Part shown: in pieces, positions 1 through 13,600 of the stretch
How positions within the stretch are numbered: position 1 is the first letter of the stretch
Layout of the letters: every line of letters begins with the position of its first letter
NCBI RefSeq assembly: GCF_028476545.1
Contig: NW_026731874.1
Location: 868,501-932,500 of the forward strand
Reading direction: 5' to 3'
Source of the DNA: Physella acuta
Taxonomy: Eukaryota > Mollusca > Gastropoda > Physidae
Length of the DNA: 64,000 nt
Notes under the pieces: generated by a model
Seen by the model: the letters and a program-made list of their open reading frames with translations, nothing else
Database searches by the model: none
What the model was told of the DNA's origin: nothing
Position numbers and translations under genes: made by a program

Positions 1-1668
1 AAGTAATCAACTCAAGCTCCCACCCCCACAAGTAATGAACTCAAGCGCCCACCCCCACAAGTAATGAACTCAAGCTCCCACCCCCACAAGTAATGAACTC
101 AAGCTCCCACCCCCACAAGTAATGAACTCAAGCTCCCACCCCCACAAGTAATGAGCTCAAGCTCCCACCCCCACAAGTAATGAGCTGAAGCTCCCACCCC
201 CACAAGTAATGAACTCAAGCTCCCACCCCCACAAGTAATGAACTCAAGCTCCCACCCCCACAAGTAATGAACTCAAGCTCCCACCCCCACAAGTAATGAA
301 CTCAAGCTCCCACCCCCACAAGTAATGAACTCAAGCTCCCACCCCCACAAGTAATGAACTCAAGCTCCCACCCCCACAAGTAATCAACTCAAGCTCCCAC
401 CCCCACAAGTAATCAACTCAAGCTCCCACCCCCACAAGTAATGAACTCAAGCTCCCACCCCCACAAGTAATGAGCTCAAGCTCCCACCCCCACAAGTAAT
501 GAACTCAAGCTCCCACCCCCACAAGTAATGAGCTCAAGCTCCCACCCCCACAAGTAATCAACTCAAGCTCCCACCCCCACAAGTAATCAACTCAATCTCC
601 CACCCCCACAAGTAATGAACTCAAGCTCCCACCCCCACAAGTAATCAACTCAATCTCCCACCCCCACAAGTAATCAACTCAATCTCCCACCCCCACAAGT
701 AATCAACTCAAGCTCCCACCCCCACAAGTAATGAACTCAAGCTCCCACCCCCACAAGTAATCAACTCAAGCTCCCACCCCCACAAGTAATGAACTCAAGC
801 TCCCACCCCCACAAGTAATGAACTCAAGCTCCCACCCCCACAAGTAATGAACTGAAGCTCCCACCCCCACAAGTAATGAACTCAAGCTCCCACCCCCACA
901 AGTAATCAACTCAAGCTCCCACCCCCACAAGTAATGAACTCAAGCTCCCACCCCCACAAGTAATGAACTCAAGCTCCCACCCCCACAAGTAATGAGCTCA
1001 AGCTCCCACCCCCACAAGTAATGAACTCAAGCTCCCACCCCCACAAGTAATGAACTCAAGCTCCCACCCCCACAAGTAATGAGCTCAAGCTCCCACCCCC
1101 ACAAGTAATGAACTCAAGCTCCCACCCCCACAAGTAATGAACTCAAGCTCCCACCCCCACAAGTAATGAGCTCAAGCTCCCACCCCCACAAGTAATGAAC
1201 TCAAGCTCCCACCCCCACAAGTAATGAACTCAAGCTCCCACCCCCACAAGTAATGAACTCAAGCTCCCACCCCCACAAGTAATGAACTCAAGCTCCCACC
1301 CCCACAAGTAATGAACTCAAGCTCCCACCCCCACAAGTAATCAACTCAAGCTCCCACCCCCACAAGTAATGAGCTCAAGCTCCCACCCCCACAAGTAATG
1401 AGCTCAAGCTCCCACCCCCACAAGTAATGAACTCAAGCTCCCACCCCCACAAGTAATCAACTCAAGCTCCCACCCCCACAAGTAATGAACTCAAGCTCCC
1501 ACCCCCACAAGTAATGAACTCAAGCTCCCACCCCCACAAGTAATCAACTCAAGCTCCCACCCCCACAAGTAATGAACTCAAGCTCCCACCCCCACAAGTA
1601 ATCAACTCAAGCTCCCACCCCCACAAGTAATCAACTCAAGCTCCCACCCCCACAAGTAATGAACCAAC
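1..1668. repeat. 29-nt minisatellite, about 57 copies, runs off the left edge
   Basis: The unit is AAGTAATGAACTCAAGCTCC followed by CACCCCCAC. Variants are few (GAACTC, CAACTC or GAGCTC in the middle) and unit length does not change. It fills the DDB1 intron upstream of the first exon in this window and stops about 18 nt before the acceptor at 1684-1685. One strand is pyrimidine-rich. No gene is supported inside it. Confidence 0.97.
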
Positions 1669-1685
1669 TTATTATCCTCTCTTAG

Positions 1686-4600
1686 CTTGGCACTTGCCAA
1701 TGAAACAACATTAATGATTGGCACTATAGATGAAATACAGAAGCTGCACATTCGAACCATACCACTGAGAGAGACACCCAGGTGATGAAATTGTTGTTTG
1801 TCTTTATCATGACTTTACTGTTTTATCATGTCTTTAATGTTTTATTATGGATTTACTTTACTGTTTTTTCAAAATCATGGTTTTCAAAATAAATATCAAG
1901 TAAAAAAGTTCCTGTCTTGTCTGTCTGTCAACTTCTAACCTGACTATTTATAAACTTGTAAATTAACTGCCATATTTATAAACGTAAATGAACTGGCTTA
2001 TTTATAAATGTAAATGAACTGACTTATTTATAAAGTTGTAAATTAACTGACTGATTTATAAACTTGTAAATGAACTGGCTTATTTTCATCCCCAGACGAA
2101 TTGCCTATCAGGAGACAACTCAAACATTTGGTGTTATAAGCTACAGGCTAGATGCTGCTGAACGCAATTTACCAGGAGTTGAACCCCTGCCACTTGCAGC
2201 CAGCCTGACAGCACTCAACACATCAAGTGCAACTTCCAAGCTGGTATCAGGGGGCTCCAGCAACCAGGGGGATACAGTAGAGGACCAGGAAGTCTATTCT
2301 CTACTCATCTTAAGACAGAGCACATTTGAAGGTTCTCTTTGCTACATTCAACATTTGTGGTCTTAGCTTATAAGGTTCTCTTTGCTACATTCAACATTTG
2401 TGGTCTTAGCTTATAAGGTTCTCTTTGCTACATTCAACATTTGTGGTCTTAGCTTATAAGGTTCTCTTTACTACATTCAACATTTGTGGTCTTAGCTTAT
2501 AAGGTTCTCTTTGCTACATTCAACATTTGTGGTCTTAGCTTATAAGGTTCTCTTTGCTACATTCAACATTTGTGGTCTTAGCTTATAAGGTTCTCTTTGC
2601 TACATTCAACATTTGTGGTCTTAGCTTATAAGGTTCTCTTTGCTACATTCAACATTTGTGGTCTTAGCTTATAATGTTCTCTTTGCTACATTCAACATTT
2701 GTGGTCTTAGCTTATAAGGTTCTCTTTGCTACATTCAACATTTGTGGTCTTAGCTTATAAGGTTCTCTTTGCTACATTCAACATTTGTGGTCTTAGCTTA
2801 TAAGGTTCTCTTTGCTACATTCAACATTTGTGGTCTTAGCTTATAAGGTTCTCTTTGCTACATTCAACATTTGTGGTATTAGCTTATAAGGTTCTCTTTG
2901 CTACATTCAACATTTGTGGTATTAGCTTATAAGGTTCTCTTTGCTACATTCAACATTTGTGGTCTTAGCTTATAAGGTTCTCTTTGGTACATTCAACATT
3001 TGTGGTCTTAGCTTATAAGGTTCTCTTTGCTACATTCAACATTTGTGGTCTTAGCTTATAAGGTTCTCTTTACTACATTCAACATTTGTGGTCTTAGCTC
3101 ATAAGGTTCTCTTTGCTACATTCAACATTTGTGGTCTTAGCTTATAAGGTTCTCTTTGCTACATTCAACATTTGTGGTCTTAGCTTATAAGGTTCTCTTT
3201 GCTACATTCAACATTTGTGGTATTAGCTTATAAGGTTCTCTTTGCTACATTCAACATTTGTGGTCTTAGCTTATAAGGTTCTCTTTGGTACATTCAACAT
3301 TTGTGGTCTTAGCTTATAAGGTTCTCTTTGCTACATTCAACATTTGTGGTCTTAGCTTATAAGGTTCTCTTTACTACATTCAACATTTGTGGTCTTAGCT
3401 CATAAGGTTCTCTTTGCTACATTCAACATTTGTGGTCTTAGCTTATAAGGTTCTCTTTGCTACATTCAACATTTGTGGTCTTAGCTTATAAGGTTCTCTT
3501 TGCTACATTCAACATTTGTGGTATTAGCTTATAAGGTTCTCTTTGCTCCATTCAACATTTGTGGTCTTAGCTTATAAGGTTCTCTTTGCTACATTCAACA
3601 TTTGTGGTCTTAGCTTATAAGGTTCTCTTTGCTACATTCAACATTTGTGGTCTTAGCTTATAAGGTTCTCTTTGCTACATTCAACATTTGTGGTCTTAGC
3701 TTATAAGGTTCTCTTTGCTACATTCAACATTTGTGGTCTTAGCTTATAAGGTTCTCTTTGCTACATTCAACATTTGTGGTCTTAGCATAAGGTTCTCTTT
3801 GCTACATTCAACATTTGTGGTCTTAGCTTATAAGGTTCTCTTTGCTACATTCAACATTTGTGGTCTTAGCTTATAAGGTTCTCTTTGCTACATTCAACAT
3901 TTGTGGTCTTAGCTTATAAGGTTCTCTTTGCTACATTCAACATTTGTGGTATTAGCTTATAAGGTTCTCTTTGCTCCATTCAACATTTGTGGTCTTAGCT
4001 TATAAGGTTCTCTTTACTACATTCAACATTTGTGGTCTTAGCTTATAAGGTTCTCTTTGCTACATTCAACATTTGTGGTCTTAGCTTATAAGGTTCTCTT
4101 TGCTACATTCAACATTTGTGGTCTTAGCTTATTCAAGAGCTATTTGGCACCCCAGCTTTCCCTTGAGTGCTATGGCGCCTATGTTGGTATTAAACTATGG
4201 ATAAGATGGGTGTATTACAGTCTTAAATTAAACTGTGGATAAGATGGGGGTATTACAGTCTTAAATTAAACTGTGGATAAGATGGGGGTATTACAGTCTT
4301 AAATTAAACTGTGGATAAGATGGGTGTATTACAGTCTTAAATTAAACTGTGGATAAGATGGGTGTATTACAGTCTTAAATTAAACTATGGATAAGATGGG
4401 GGTATTACAGTCTTAAATTAAACTATGGATAAGATGGGGGTATTACAGTCTTAAATTAAACTATGGATAAGATGGGGGTATTACAGTCTTAAATTAAACT
4501 ATGGATAAGATGGGGGTATTACAGTCTTAAATTAAACTGTGGATAAGATGGGGGTATTACAGTCTTAAATTAAACTGTGGATAAGATGGGGGTATTACAG

Positions 4601-7600
4601 TCTTAAATTAAACTATGGATAAGATGGGGGTATTACAGTCTTAAATTAAACTGTGGATAAGATGGGGGTATTACAGTCTTAAATTAAACTGTGGATAAGA
4701 TGGGGGTATTACAGTCTTAAATTAAACTATGGATAAGATGGGGGTATTACAGTCTTAAATTAAACTGTGGATAAGATGGGGGTATTACAGTCTTAAATTA
4801 AACTGTGGATAAGATGGGGGTATTACAGTCTTAAATTAAACTATGGATAAGATGGGGGTATTACAGTCTTAAATTAAACTGTGGATAAGATGGGGGTATT
4901 ACAGTCTTAAATTAAACTGTGGATAAGATGGGGGTATTACAGTCTTAAATTAAACTATGGATAAGATGGGTGTATTACAGTCTTAAATTAAACTATGGAT
5001 AAGATGGGTGTATTACAGTCTTAAATTAAACTATGGATAAGATGGGGGTATTACAGTCTTAAATTAAACTATGGATAAGATGGGGGTATTACAGTCTTAA
5101 ATTAAACTATGGATAAGATGGGGGTATTACAGTCTTAAATTAAACTATGGATAAGATGGGGGTATTACAGTCTTAAATTAAACTATGGATAAGATGGGGG
5201 TATTACAGTCTTAAATTAAACTATGGATAAGATGGGGGTATTACAGTCTTAAATTAAACTGTGGATAAGATGGGGGTATTACCGTTTTAAATTAAACTGT
5301 GGATAAGATGGGGGTATTACAGTCTTAAATTAAACTGTGGATAAGATGGGTGTATTACAGTCTTAAATTAAACTATGGATAAGATGGGGGTATTACAGTC
5401 TTAAATTAAACTATGGATAAGATGGGGGTATTACAGTCTTAAATTAAACTATGGATAAGATGTAGGTATTACAGTCTTAAATTAAACTGTGGATAAGATG
5501 GGGGTATTACAGTCTTAAATTAAACTGTGGATAAGATGGGTGTATTACAGTCTTAAATTAAACTATGGATAAGATGGGTGTATTACAGTCTTAAATTAAA
5601 CTATGGATAAGATGGGTGTATTACAGTCTTAAATTAAACTATGAATAAGATGGGGGTATTACAGTCTTAAATTAAACTGTGGATAAGATGGGGGTATTAC
5701 AGTCTTAAATTAAACTGTGGATAAGATGGGTGTATTACAGTCTTAAATTAAACTATGGATAAGATGGGTGTATTACAGTCTTAAATTAAACTATGGATAA
5801 GATGGGGGTAGTACAGTCTTAAATTAAACTATGGATAAGATGGGGGTATTACAGTCTTAAATTAAACTATGGATAAGATGGGGGTATTACAGTCTTAAAT
5901 TAAACTATGGATAAGATGGGGGTATTACAGTCTTAAATTAAACTATGGATAAGATGGGGGTATTACAGTCTTAAATTAAACTGTGGATAAGATGGGGGTA
6001 TTACAGTCTTAAATTAAACTGTGGATAAGATGGGGGTATTACAGTCTTAAATTAAACTATGGATAAGATGGGTGTATTACAGTCTTAAATTAAACTATGG
6101 ATAAGATGGGTGTATTACAGTCTTAAATTAAACTATGGATAAGATGGGGGTATTACAGTCTTAAATTAAACTATGGATAAGATGGGGGTATTACAGTCTT
6201 AAATTAAACTATGGATAAGATGGGGGTATTACAGTCTTAAATTAAACTATGGATAAGATGGGGGTATTACAGTCTTAAATTAAACTATGGATAAGATGGG
6301 GGTATTACAGTCTTAAATTAAACTATGGATAAGATGGGAGTATTACAGTCTTAAATTAAACTGTGGATAAGATGGGGGTATTACCGTTTTAAATTAAACT
6401 GTGGATAAGATGGGGGTATTACAGTCTTAAATTAAACTATGGATAAGATGGGTGTATTACAGTCTTAAATTAAACTATGGATAAGATGGGTGTATTACAG
6501 TCTTAAATTAAACTATGGATAAGATGGGGGTATTACAGTCTTAAATTAAACTATGGATAAGATGGGGGTATTACAGTCTTAAATTAAACTGTGGATAAGA
6601 TGGGTGTATTACAGCCTTAAATTAAACTGTGGATAAGATGGGTGTATTACAGTCTTAAATTAAACTATGGATAAGATGGGGGTATTACAGTCTTAAATTA
6701 AACTATGGATAAGATGGGGGTATTACAGTCTTAAATTAAACTATGGATAAGATGGGGGTATTACAGTCTTAAATTAAACTGTGGATAAGATGGGGGTATT
6801 ACAGTCTTAAATTAAACTGTGGATAAGATGGGTGTATTACAGTCTTAAATTAAACTATGGATAAGATGGGTGTATTACAGTCTTAAATTAAACTATGGAT
6901 AAGATGGGTGTATTACAGTCTTAGATTAAACTATGAATAAGATGGGGGTATTACAGTCTTAAATTAAACTGTGGATAAGATGGGGGTATTACAGTCTTAA
7001 ATTAAACTGTGGATAAGATGGGTGTATTACAGTCTTAAATTAAACTATGGATAAGATGGGTGTATTACAGTCTTAAATTAAACTATGGATAAGATGGGGG
7101 TATTACAGTCTTAAATTAAACTATGGATAAGATGGGGGTATTACAGTCTTAAATTAAACTATGGATAAGATGGGGGTATTACAGTCTTAAATTAAACTAT
7201 GGATAAGATGGGGGTATTACAGTCTTAAATTAAACTATGGATAAGATGGGGGTATTACAGTCTTAAATTAAACTATGGATAAGATGGGGGTATTACAGTC
7301 TTAAATTAAACTGTGGATAAGATGGGGGTATTACAGTCTTAAATTAAACTGTGGATAAGATGGGGGTATTACAGTCTTAAATTAAACTATGGATAAGATG
7401 GGGGTATTACAGTCTTAAATTAAACTATGGATAAGATGGGTGTATTAGTCTTAAATTAAACTGTGGATAAGATGGGTGTATTACAGTCTTAAATTAAACT
7501 GTGGATAAGATGGGGGTATTACAGTCTTAAATTAAACTATGGATAAGATGGGTGTATTACAGTCTTAAATTAAACTATGGATAAGATGGGGGTATTACAG

Positions 7601-10600
7601 TCTTAAATTAAACTATGGATAAGATGGGGGTATTACAGTCTTAAATTAAACTATGGATAAGATGGGGGTATTACAGTCTTAAATTAAACTATGGATAAGA
7701 TGGGGGTATTACAGTCTTAAATTAAACTGTGGATAAGATGGGGGTATTACCGTTTTAAATTAAACTGTGGATAAGATGGGGGTATTACAGTCTTAAATTA
7801 AACTATGGATAAGATGGGGGTATTACAGTCTTAAATTAAACTATGGATAAGATGGGGGTATTACAGTCTTAAATTAAACTATGGATAAGATGGGGGTATT
7901 ACAGTCTTAAATTAAACTGTGGATAAGATGGGGGTATTACAGTCTTAAATTAAACTGTGGATAAGATGGGTGTATTACAGTCTTAAATTAAACTATGGAT
8001 AAGATGGGTGTATTACAGTCTTAAATTAAACTATGGATAAGATGGGGGTATTACAGTCTTAAATTAAACTATGGATAAGATGGGGGTATTACAGTCTTAA
8101 ATTAAACTATGGATAAGATGGGGGTATTACAGTCTTAAATTAAACTATGGATAAGATGGGGGTATTACAGTCTTAAATTAAACTATGGATAAGATGGGTG
8201 TATTACAGTCTTAAATTAAACTGTGGATAAGATGGGGGTATTACAGTCTTAAATTAAACTGTGGATAAGATGGGGGTATTACAGTCTTAAATTAAACTGT
8301 GGATAAGATGGGGGTATTACAGTCTTAAATTAAACTGTGGATAAGATGGGTGTATTACAGTCTTAAATTAAACTATGGATAAGATGGGTGTATTACAGTC
8401 TTAAATTAAACTATGGATAAGATGGGTGTATTACAGTCTTAAATTAAACTATGGATAAGATGGGGGTATTACAGTCTTAAATTAAACTACGGATAAGATG
8501 GGGGTATTACAGTCTTAAATTAAACTATGGATAAGATGGGGGTATTACAGTCTTAAATTAAACTATGGATAAGATGGGGGTATTACAGTCTTAAATTAAA
8601 CTATGGATAAGATGGGGGTATTACAGTCTTAAATTAAACTGTGGATAAGATGGGGGTATTACAGTCTTAAATTAAACTGTGGATAAGATGGGGGTATTAC
8701 AGTCTTAAATTAAACTATGGATAAGATGGGGGTATTACAGTCTTAAATTAAACTATGGATAAGATGGGGGTATTACAGTCTTAAATTAAACTATGGATAA
8801 GATGGGGGTATTACAGTCTTAAATTAAACTATGGATAAGATGGGGGTATTACAGTCTTAAATTAAACTATGGATAAGATGGGGGTATTACAGTCTTAAAT
8901 TAAACTGTGGATAAGATGGGGGTATTACAGTCTTAAATTAAACTGTGGATAAGATGGGGGTATTACAGTCTTAAATTAAACTATGGATAAGATGGGGGTA
9001 TTACAGTCTTAAATTAAACTATGGATAAGATGGGTGTATTACAGTCTTAAATTAAACTATGGATAAGATGGGTGTATTACAGTCTTAAATTAAACTATGG
9101 ATAAGATGGGGGTATTACAGTCTTAAATTAAACTATGGATAAGATGGGGGTATTACAGTCTTAAATTAAACTATGGATAAGATGGGGGTATTACAGTCTT
9201 AAATTAAACTATGGATAAGATGGGGGTATTACAGTCTTAAATTAAACTGTGGATAAGATGGGGGTATTACAGTCTTAAATTAAACTGTGGATAAGATGGG
9301 GGTATTACAGTCTTAAATTAAACTATGGATAAGATGGGGGTATTACAGTCTTAAATTAAACTATGGATAAGATGGGTGTATTACAGTCTTAAATTAAACT
9401 ATGGATAAGATGGGGGTATTACAGTCTTAAATTAAACTATGGATAAGATGGGGGTATTACAGTCTTAAATTAAACTATGGATAAGATGGGGGTATTACAG
9501 TCTTAAATTAAACTATGGATAAGATGGGGGTATTACAGTCTTAAATTAAACTGTGGATAAGATGGGGGTATTACAGTCTTAAATTAAACTGTGGATAAGA
9601 TGGGGGTATTACAGTCTTAAATTAAACTATGGATAAGATGGGGGTATTACAGTCTTAAATTAAACTATGGATAAGATGGGTGTATTACAGTCTTAAATTA
9701 AACTGTGGATAAGATGGGTGTATTACAGTCTTAAATTAAACTGTGGATAAGATGGGGGTATTACAGTCTTAAATTAAACTATGGATAAGATGGGGGTATT
9801 ACAGTCTTAAATTAAACTATGGATAAGATGGGTGTATTACAGTCTTAAATTAAACTGTGGATAAGATGGGTGTATTACAGTCTTAAATTAAACTGTGGAT
9901 AAGATGGGGGTATTACAGTCTTAAATTAAACTGTGGATAAGATGGGGGTATTACAGTCTTAAATTAAACTGTGGATAAGATGGGGGTATTACAGTCTTAA
10001 ATTAAACTATGGATAAGATGGGGGTATTACAGTCTTAAATTAAACTGTGGATAAGATGGGGGTATTACAGTCTTAAATTAAATCAGGCATGTCCGCTGGC
10101 AGAGTGTGACTTGGCACCCTGGGCTATCCATTGAGCACAAGGTGCCTACACTAGTTTTAAGGAGCACCCTACAATATTGACTTGGTGGCACACAACATTC
10201 CTTCATTAAACTTATCCAGGGGCACCCCTGCAGTAGTATAACCTGGGGCTCCAGAGAACACCCCTGCAGTAGTATAACCTGGGGCTCCAGAGAACACCCC
10301 TGCAGTAGTATAACCTGGGGCTCCAGAGAACACCCCTGCAGTAGTATAACCTGGGGCTCCAGAGAACACCCCTGCAGTAGTATAACCTGGGGCTCCAGAG
10401 AACACCCCTGTAGTAGTATAACCTGGGGCTCCAGAGAACACCCCTGCAGTAGTATAACCTGGGGCTCCAGAGAACACCCCTGTAGTAGTATAACCTGGGG
10501 CTCCAGAGAACACCCCTGTAGTAGTATAACCTGGGGCTCCAGAGAACACCCCTGTAGTAGTATAACCTGGGGCTCCAGAGAACACCCCTGCAGTAGTATA

Positions 10601-13600
10601 ACCTGGGGCTCCAGAGAACACCCCTGTAGTAGTATAACCTGGGGCTCCAGAGAACACCCCTGTAGTAGTATAACCTGGGGCTCCAGAGAACACCCCTGTA
10701 GTAGTATAACCTGGGGCTCCAGAGAACACCCCTGCAGTAGTATAACCTGGGGCTCCAGAGAACACCCCTGTAGTAGTATAACCTGGGGCTCCAGAGAACA
10801 CCCCTGTAGTAGTATAACCTGGGGCTCCAGAGAACACCCCTGCAGTAGTATAACCTGGGGCCCCAGAGAACACCCCTGTAGTAGTATAACCTGGGGCTCC
10901 AGAGAACACCCCTGTAGTAGTATAACCTGGGGCTCCAGAGAACACCCCTGTAGTAGTATAACCTGGGGCTCCAGAGAACACCCCTGTAGTAGTATAACCT
11001 GGGGCTCCAGAGAACACCCCTGTAGTAGTATAACCTGGGGCCCCAGAGAACACCCCTGTAGTAGTATAACCTGGGGCTCCAGAGAACACCCCTGTAGTAG
11101 TATAACCTGGGGCCCCAGAGAACACCCCTGTAGTAGTATAACCTGGGGCTCCAGAGAACACCCCTGTACGTCTCTGACACCTGGGCGGTCACCGAAGTGT
11201 GTTCTACCTCATTATTACGAATTATTATGAATTTATAAGGGACTAATATTCCATAATTTTATACATACATTATTTGCCATTCACTTGGTGCGCAATTCTT
11301 TTTTTCTATACTTTTTTTTTACTTTCTCATATACAGAGTATAGAGGAAGTATTGTAATCGTGCTCAAAAATCACATGAAATTTTGACAGTTTTCATCATT
11401 TTCCACCTCAGTACTTCATCATATATGCGTAATCGAGTCGGAAAAACTGGGCTTTGCAATTATGTATGTGTGTGTGCAAACATGATAACTTGAGTACCGT
11501 TAGAGCTAGGTTAATGAAAATTTATTTTTAAGTATTACATCAAATTTGTAGTTCTGTGTCAACTTTTCAGCAATTTCCAGTAACTGGAAGTGAAACTAAT
11601 TCTACTTTTGGTTTTTCAAAAGTATATAACTTGACTACTATTTCAGATAGATAAAAGAAATTGAACCCTTTGAGCCCGACAAGCTGGAAAACCGGCTTTA
11701 AAATTAGGCAAATATGTCCGAAAAGTCGGTTATCCTGCCCGATGATCTAGCGTCATAGTCCTAGGGGCTGGTACACCGTCTTATTAAATACAATTAGCGG
11801 CGGACTGAATAAAACAGTGCATATGTCTTTTTAGTGCAGGATTATGATTCTAGATTTTGGGGAAAGTTGAAAGTGAAAGTGTTTGCATTTGTAAAAAACA
11901 TTGTCAACAAAAAAATTGGTTATTTTATATTATTTTATTATTCGGTTATAATTATTATTATAATACCAGTAAATAGTTTATTTACTCTAGTTTTGTCATT
12001 ATGTTTAGTAAGTATATAAAACAAATATCGGTATATAAATATTTTTTATTAGTGCAAACTTTTGTTGTACAAATATATTTTTTTTTTAAAGCAATGCTGC
12101 CAAAATGAAAAAACTGAGCCACAGCCATCGACTGTGTTCCTTTTATATACATTGTTATGTTCATACATTGTAAAAAAATTAAGAATTTCAGAATCTAGCT
12201 GAATTGTTTGTTTGATCCTGAGCCTGGATATCAAATTTGGCTTGATGATCTCAAACGGTTCAAAAGTTATAGGCAAAGTTAGAAGCAGATAAGTGAAAAT
12301 TGGTTTGGGTCTGGGAGCTCAGGAAATGGGAGAAATTAGGCCAGGGAGCCCGGGCTCAAAGTAAAAGATCTAATTCTCTACCTTCTGTCAAATTTTGAGC
12401 AATTTCCATTGACCAGAAGTAGTAATTTACGCTATTTCCGATTTCTCAAAAATCACATGTGAATTTATAAAGTATTATTAATATTCCGCACTATTATACA
12501 CATTTTATTTGCGTTCACTTGGTGTGCAATTCTTTTTTCTACGAGATTCTATTCTATTTTAAAAAGTTTAAGTAATTAAAAATGGATTAAATATATTGTC
12601 TATATCCCGAATTGCCATCCCCTGTAGTGTTATATAAGAATATTCAGTTTATTGTATGAAAAAATTGTGGGACCCCTGGACACATTATTACCCAATGAAT
12701 GTCTTTCTTCAGTGCTCCATGCTCACACATTATTACCCAATGAATGTCTTTCTTCAGTGCTCCATGCTCACACATTATTACCCAATGAATGTCTTTCTTC
12801 AGTGCTCCATGCTCACACATTATTACCCAATGAATGTCTTTCTTCAGTGCTCCATGCTCACACATTATTACCCAATGAATGTCTTTCTTCAGTGCTCCAT
12901 GCTCACACATTATTACCCAATGAATGTCTTTCTTCAGTGCTCCATGCTCACACATTATTACCCAATGAATGTCTTTCTTCAGTGCTCCATGCTCACACAT
13001 TATTACCCAATGAATGTCTTTCTTCAGTGCTCCATGCTCACACATTATTACCCAATGAATGTCTTTCTTCAGTGCTCCATGCTCACACATTATTACCCAA
13101 TGAATGCGCCACCAGCCTGCTGTCCACAACGCTGGGGGAGGACCCAACTCCGTACTACATCGTTGGCACGGCCATGATCAGCCTGGAAGAAGCTGAGCCC
13201 AAATCTGGGAGAATTATTGTATTTCATTACAGTGAAGGTTAGCTGTTTGTGAATAATTGTATTTCATTACAGTGAAGGTTAGCTGTTTGTGAATTATTGT
13301 ATTTCATTACAGTGAAGGTTAGCTGTTTGTGAATTATTGTATTTCATTACAGTGAAGGTTAGCTGTTTGTGAATAATTGTATTTCATTACAGTGAAGGTT
13401 AGCTGTTTGTGAATTATTGTATTTCATTACAGTGAAGGTTAGCTGTTTGTGAATTATTGTATTTCATTACAGTGAAGGTTAGCTGTTTGTGAATTATTGT
13501 ATTTCATTACAGTGAAGGTTAGCTGTTTGTGAATTATTGTATTTCATTACAGTGAAGGTTAGCTGTTTGTGAATTATTGTATTTCATTACAGTGAAGGTT

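Noticed and set aside
10169-11192. Two overlapping minus-strand frames of 326-330 residues with a 12-residue repeat
   Set aside because: The period of 36 nt is a multiple of three, so all frames without a stop in one unit stay open. It lies in a DDB1 intron, has no unique domain and no splice or promoter support.
12644-13147. Minus-strand 167-residue frame of the motif [15 protein letters not shown]
   Set aside because: Antisense of the 45-nt acceptor array, open only because 45 is divisible by three.
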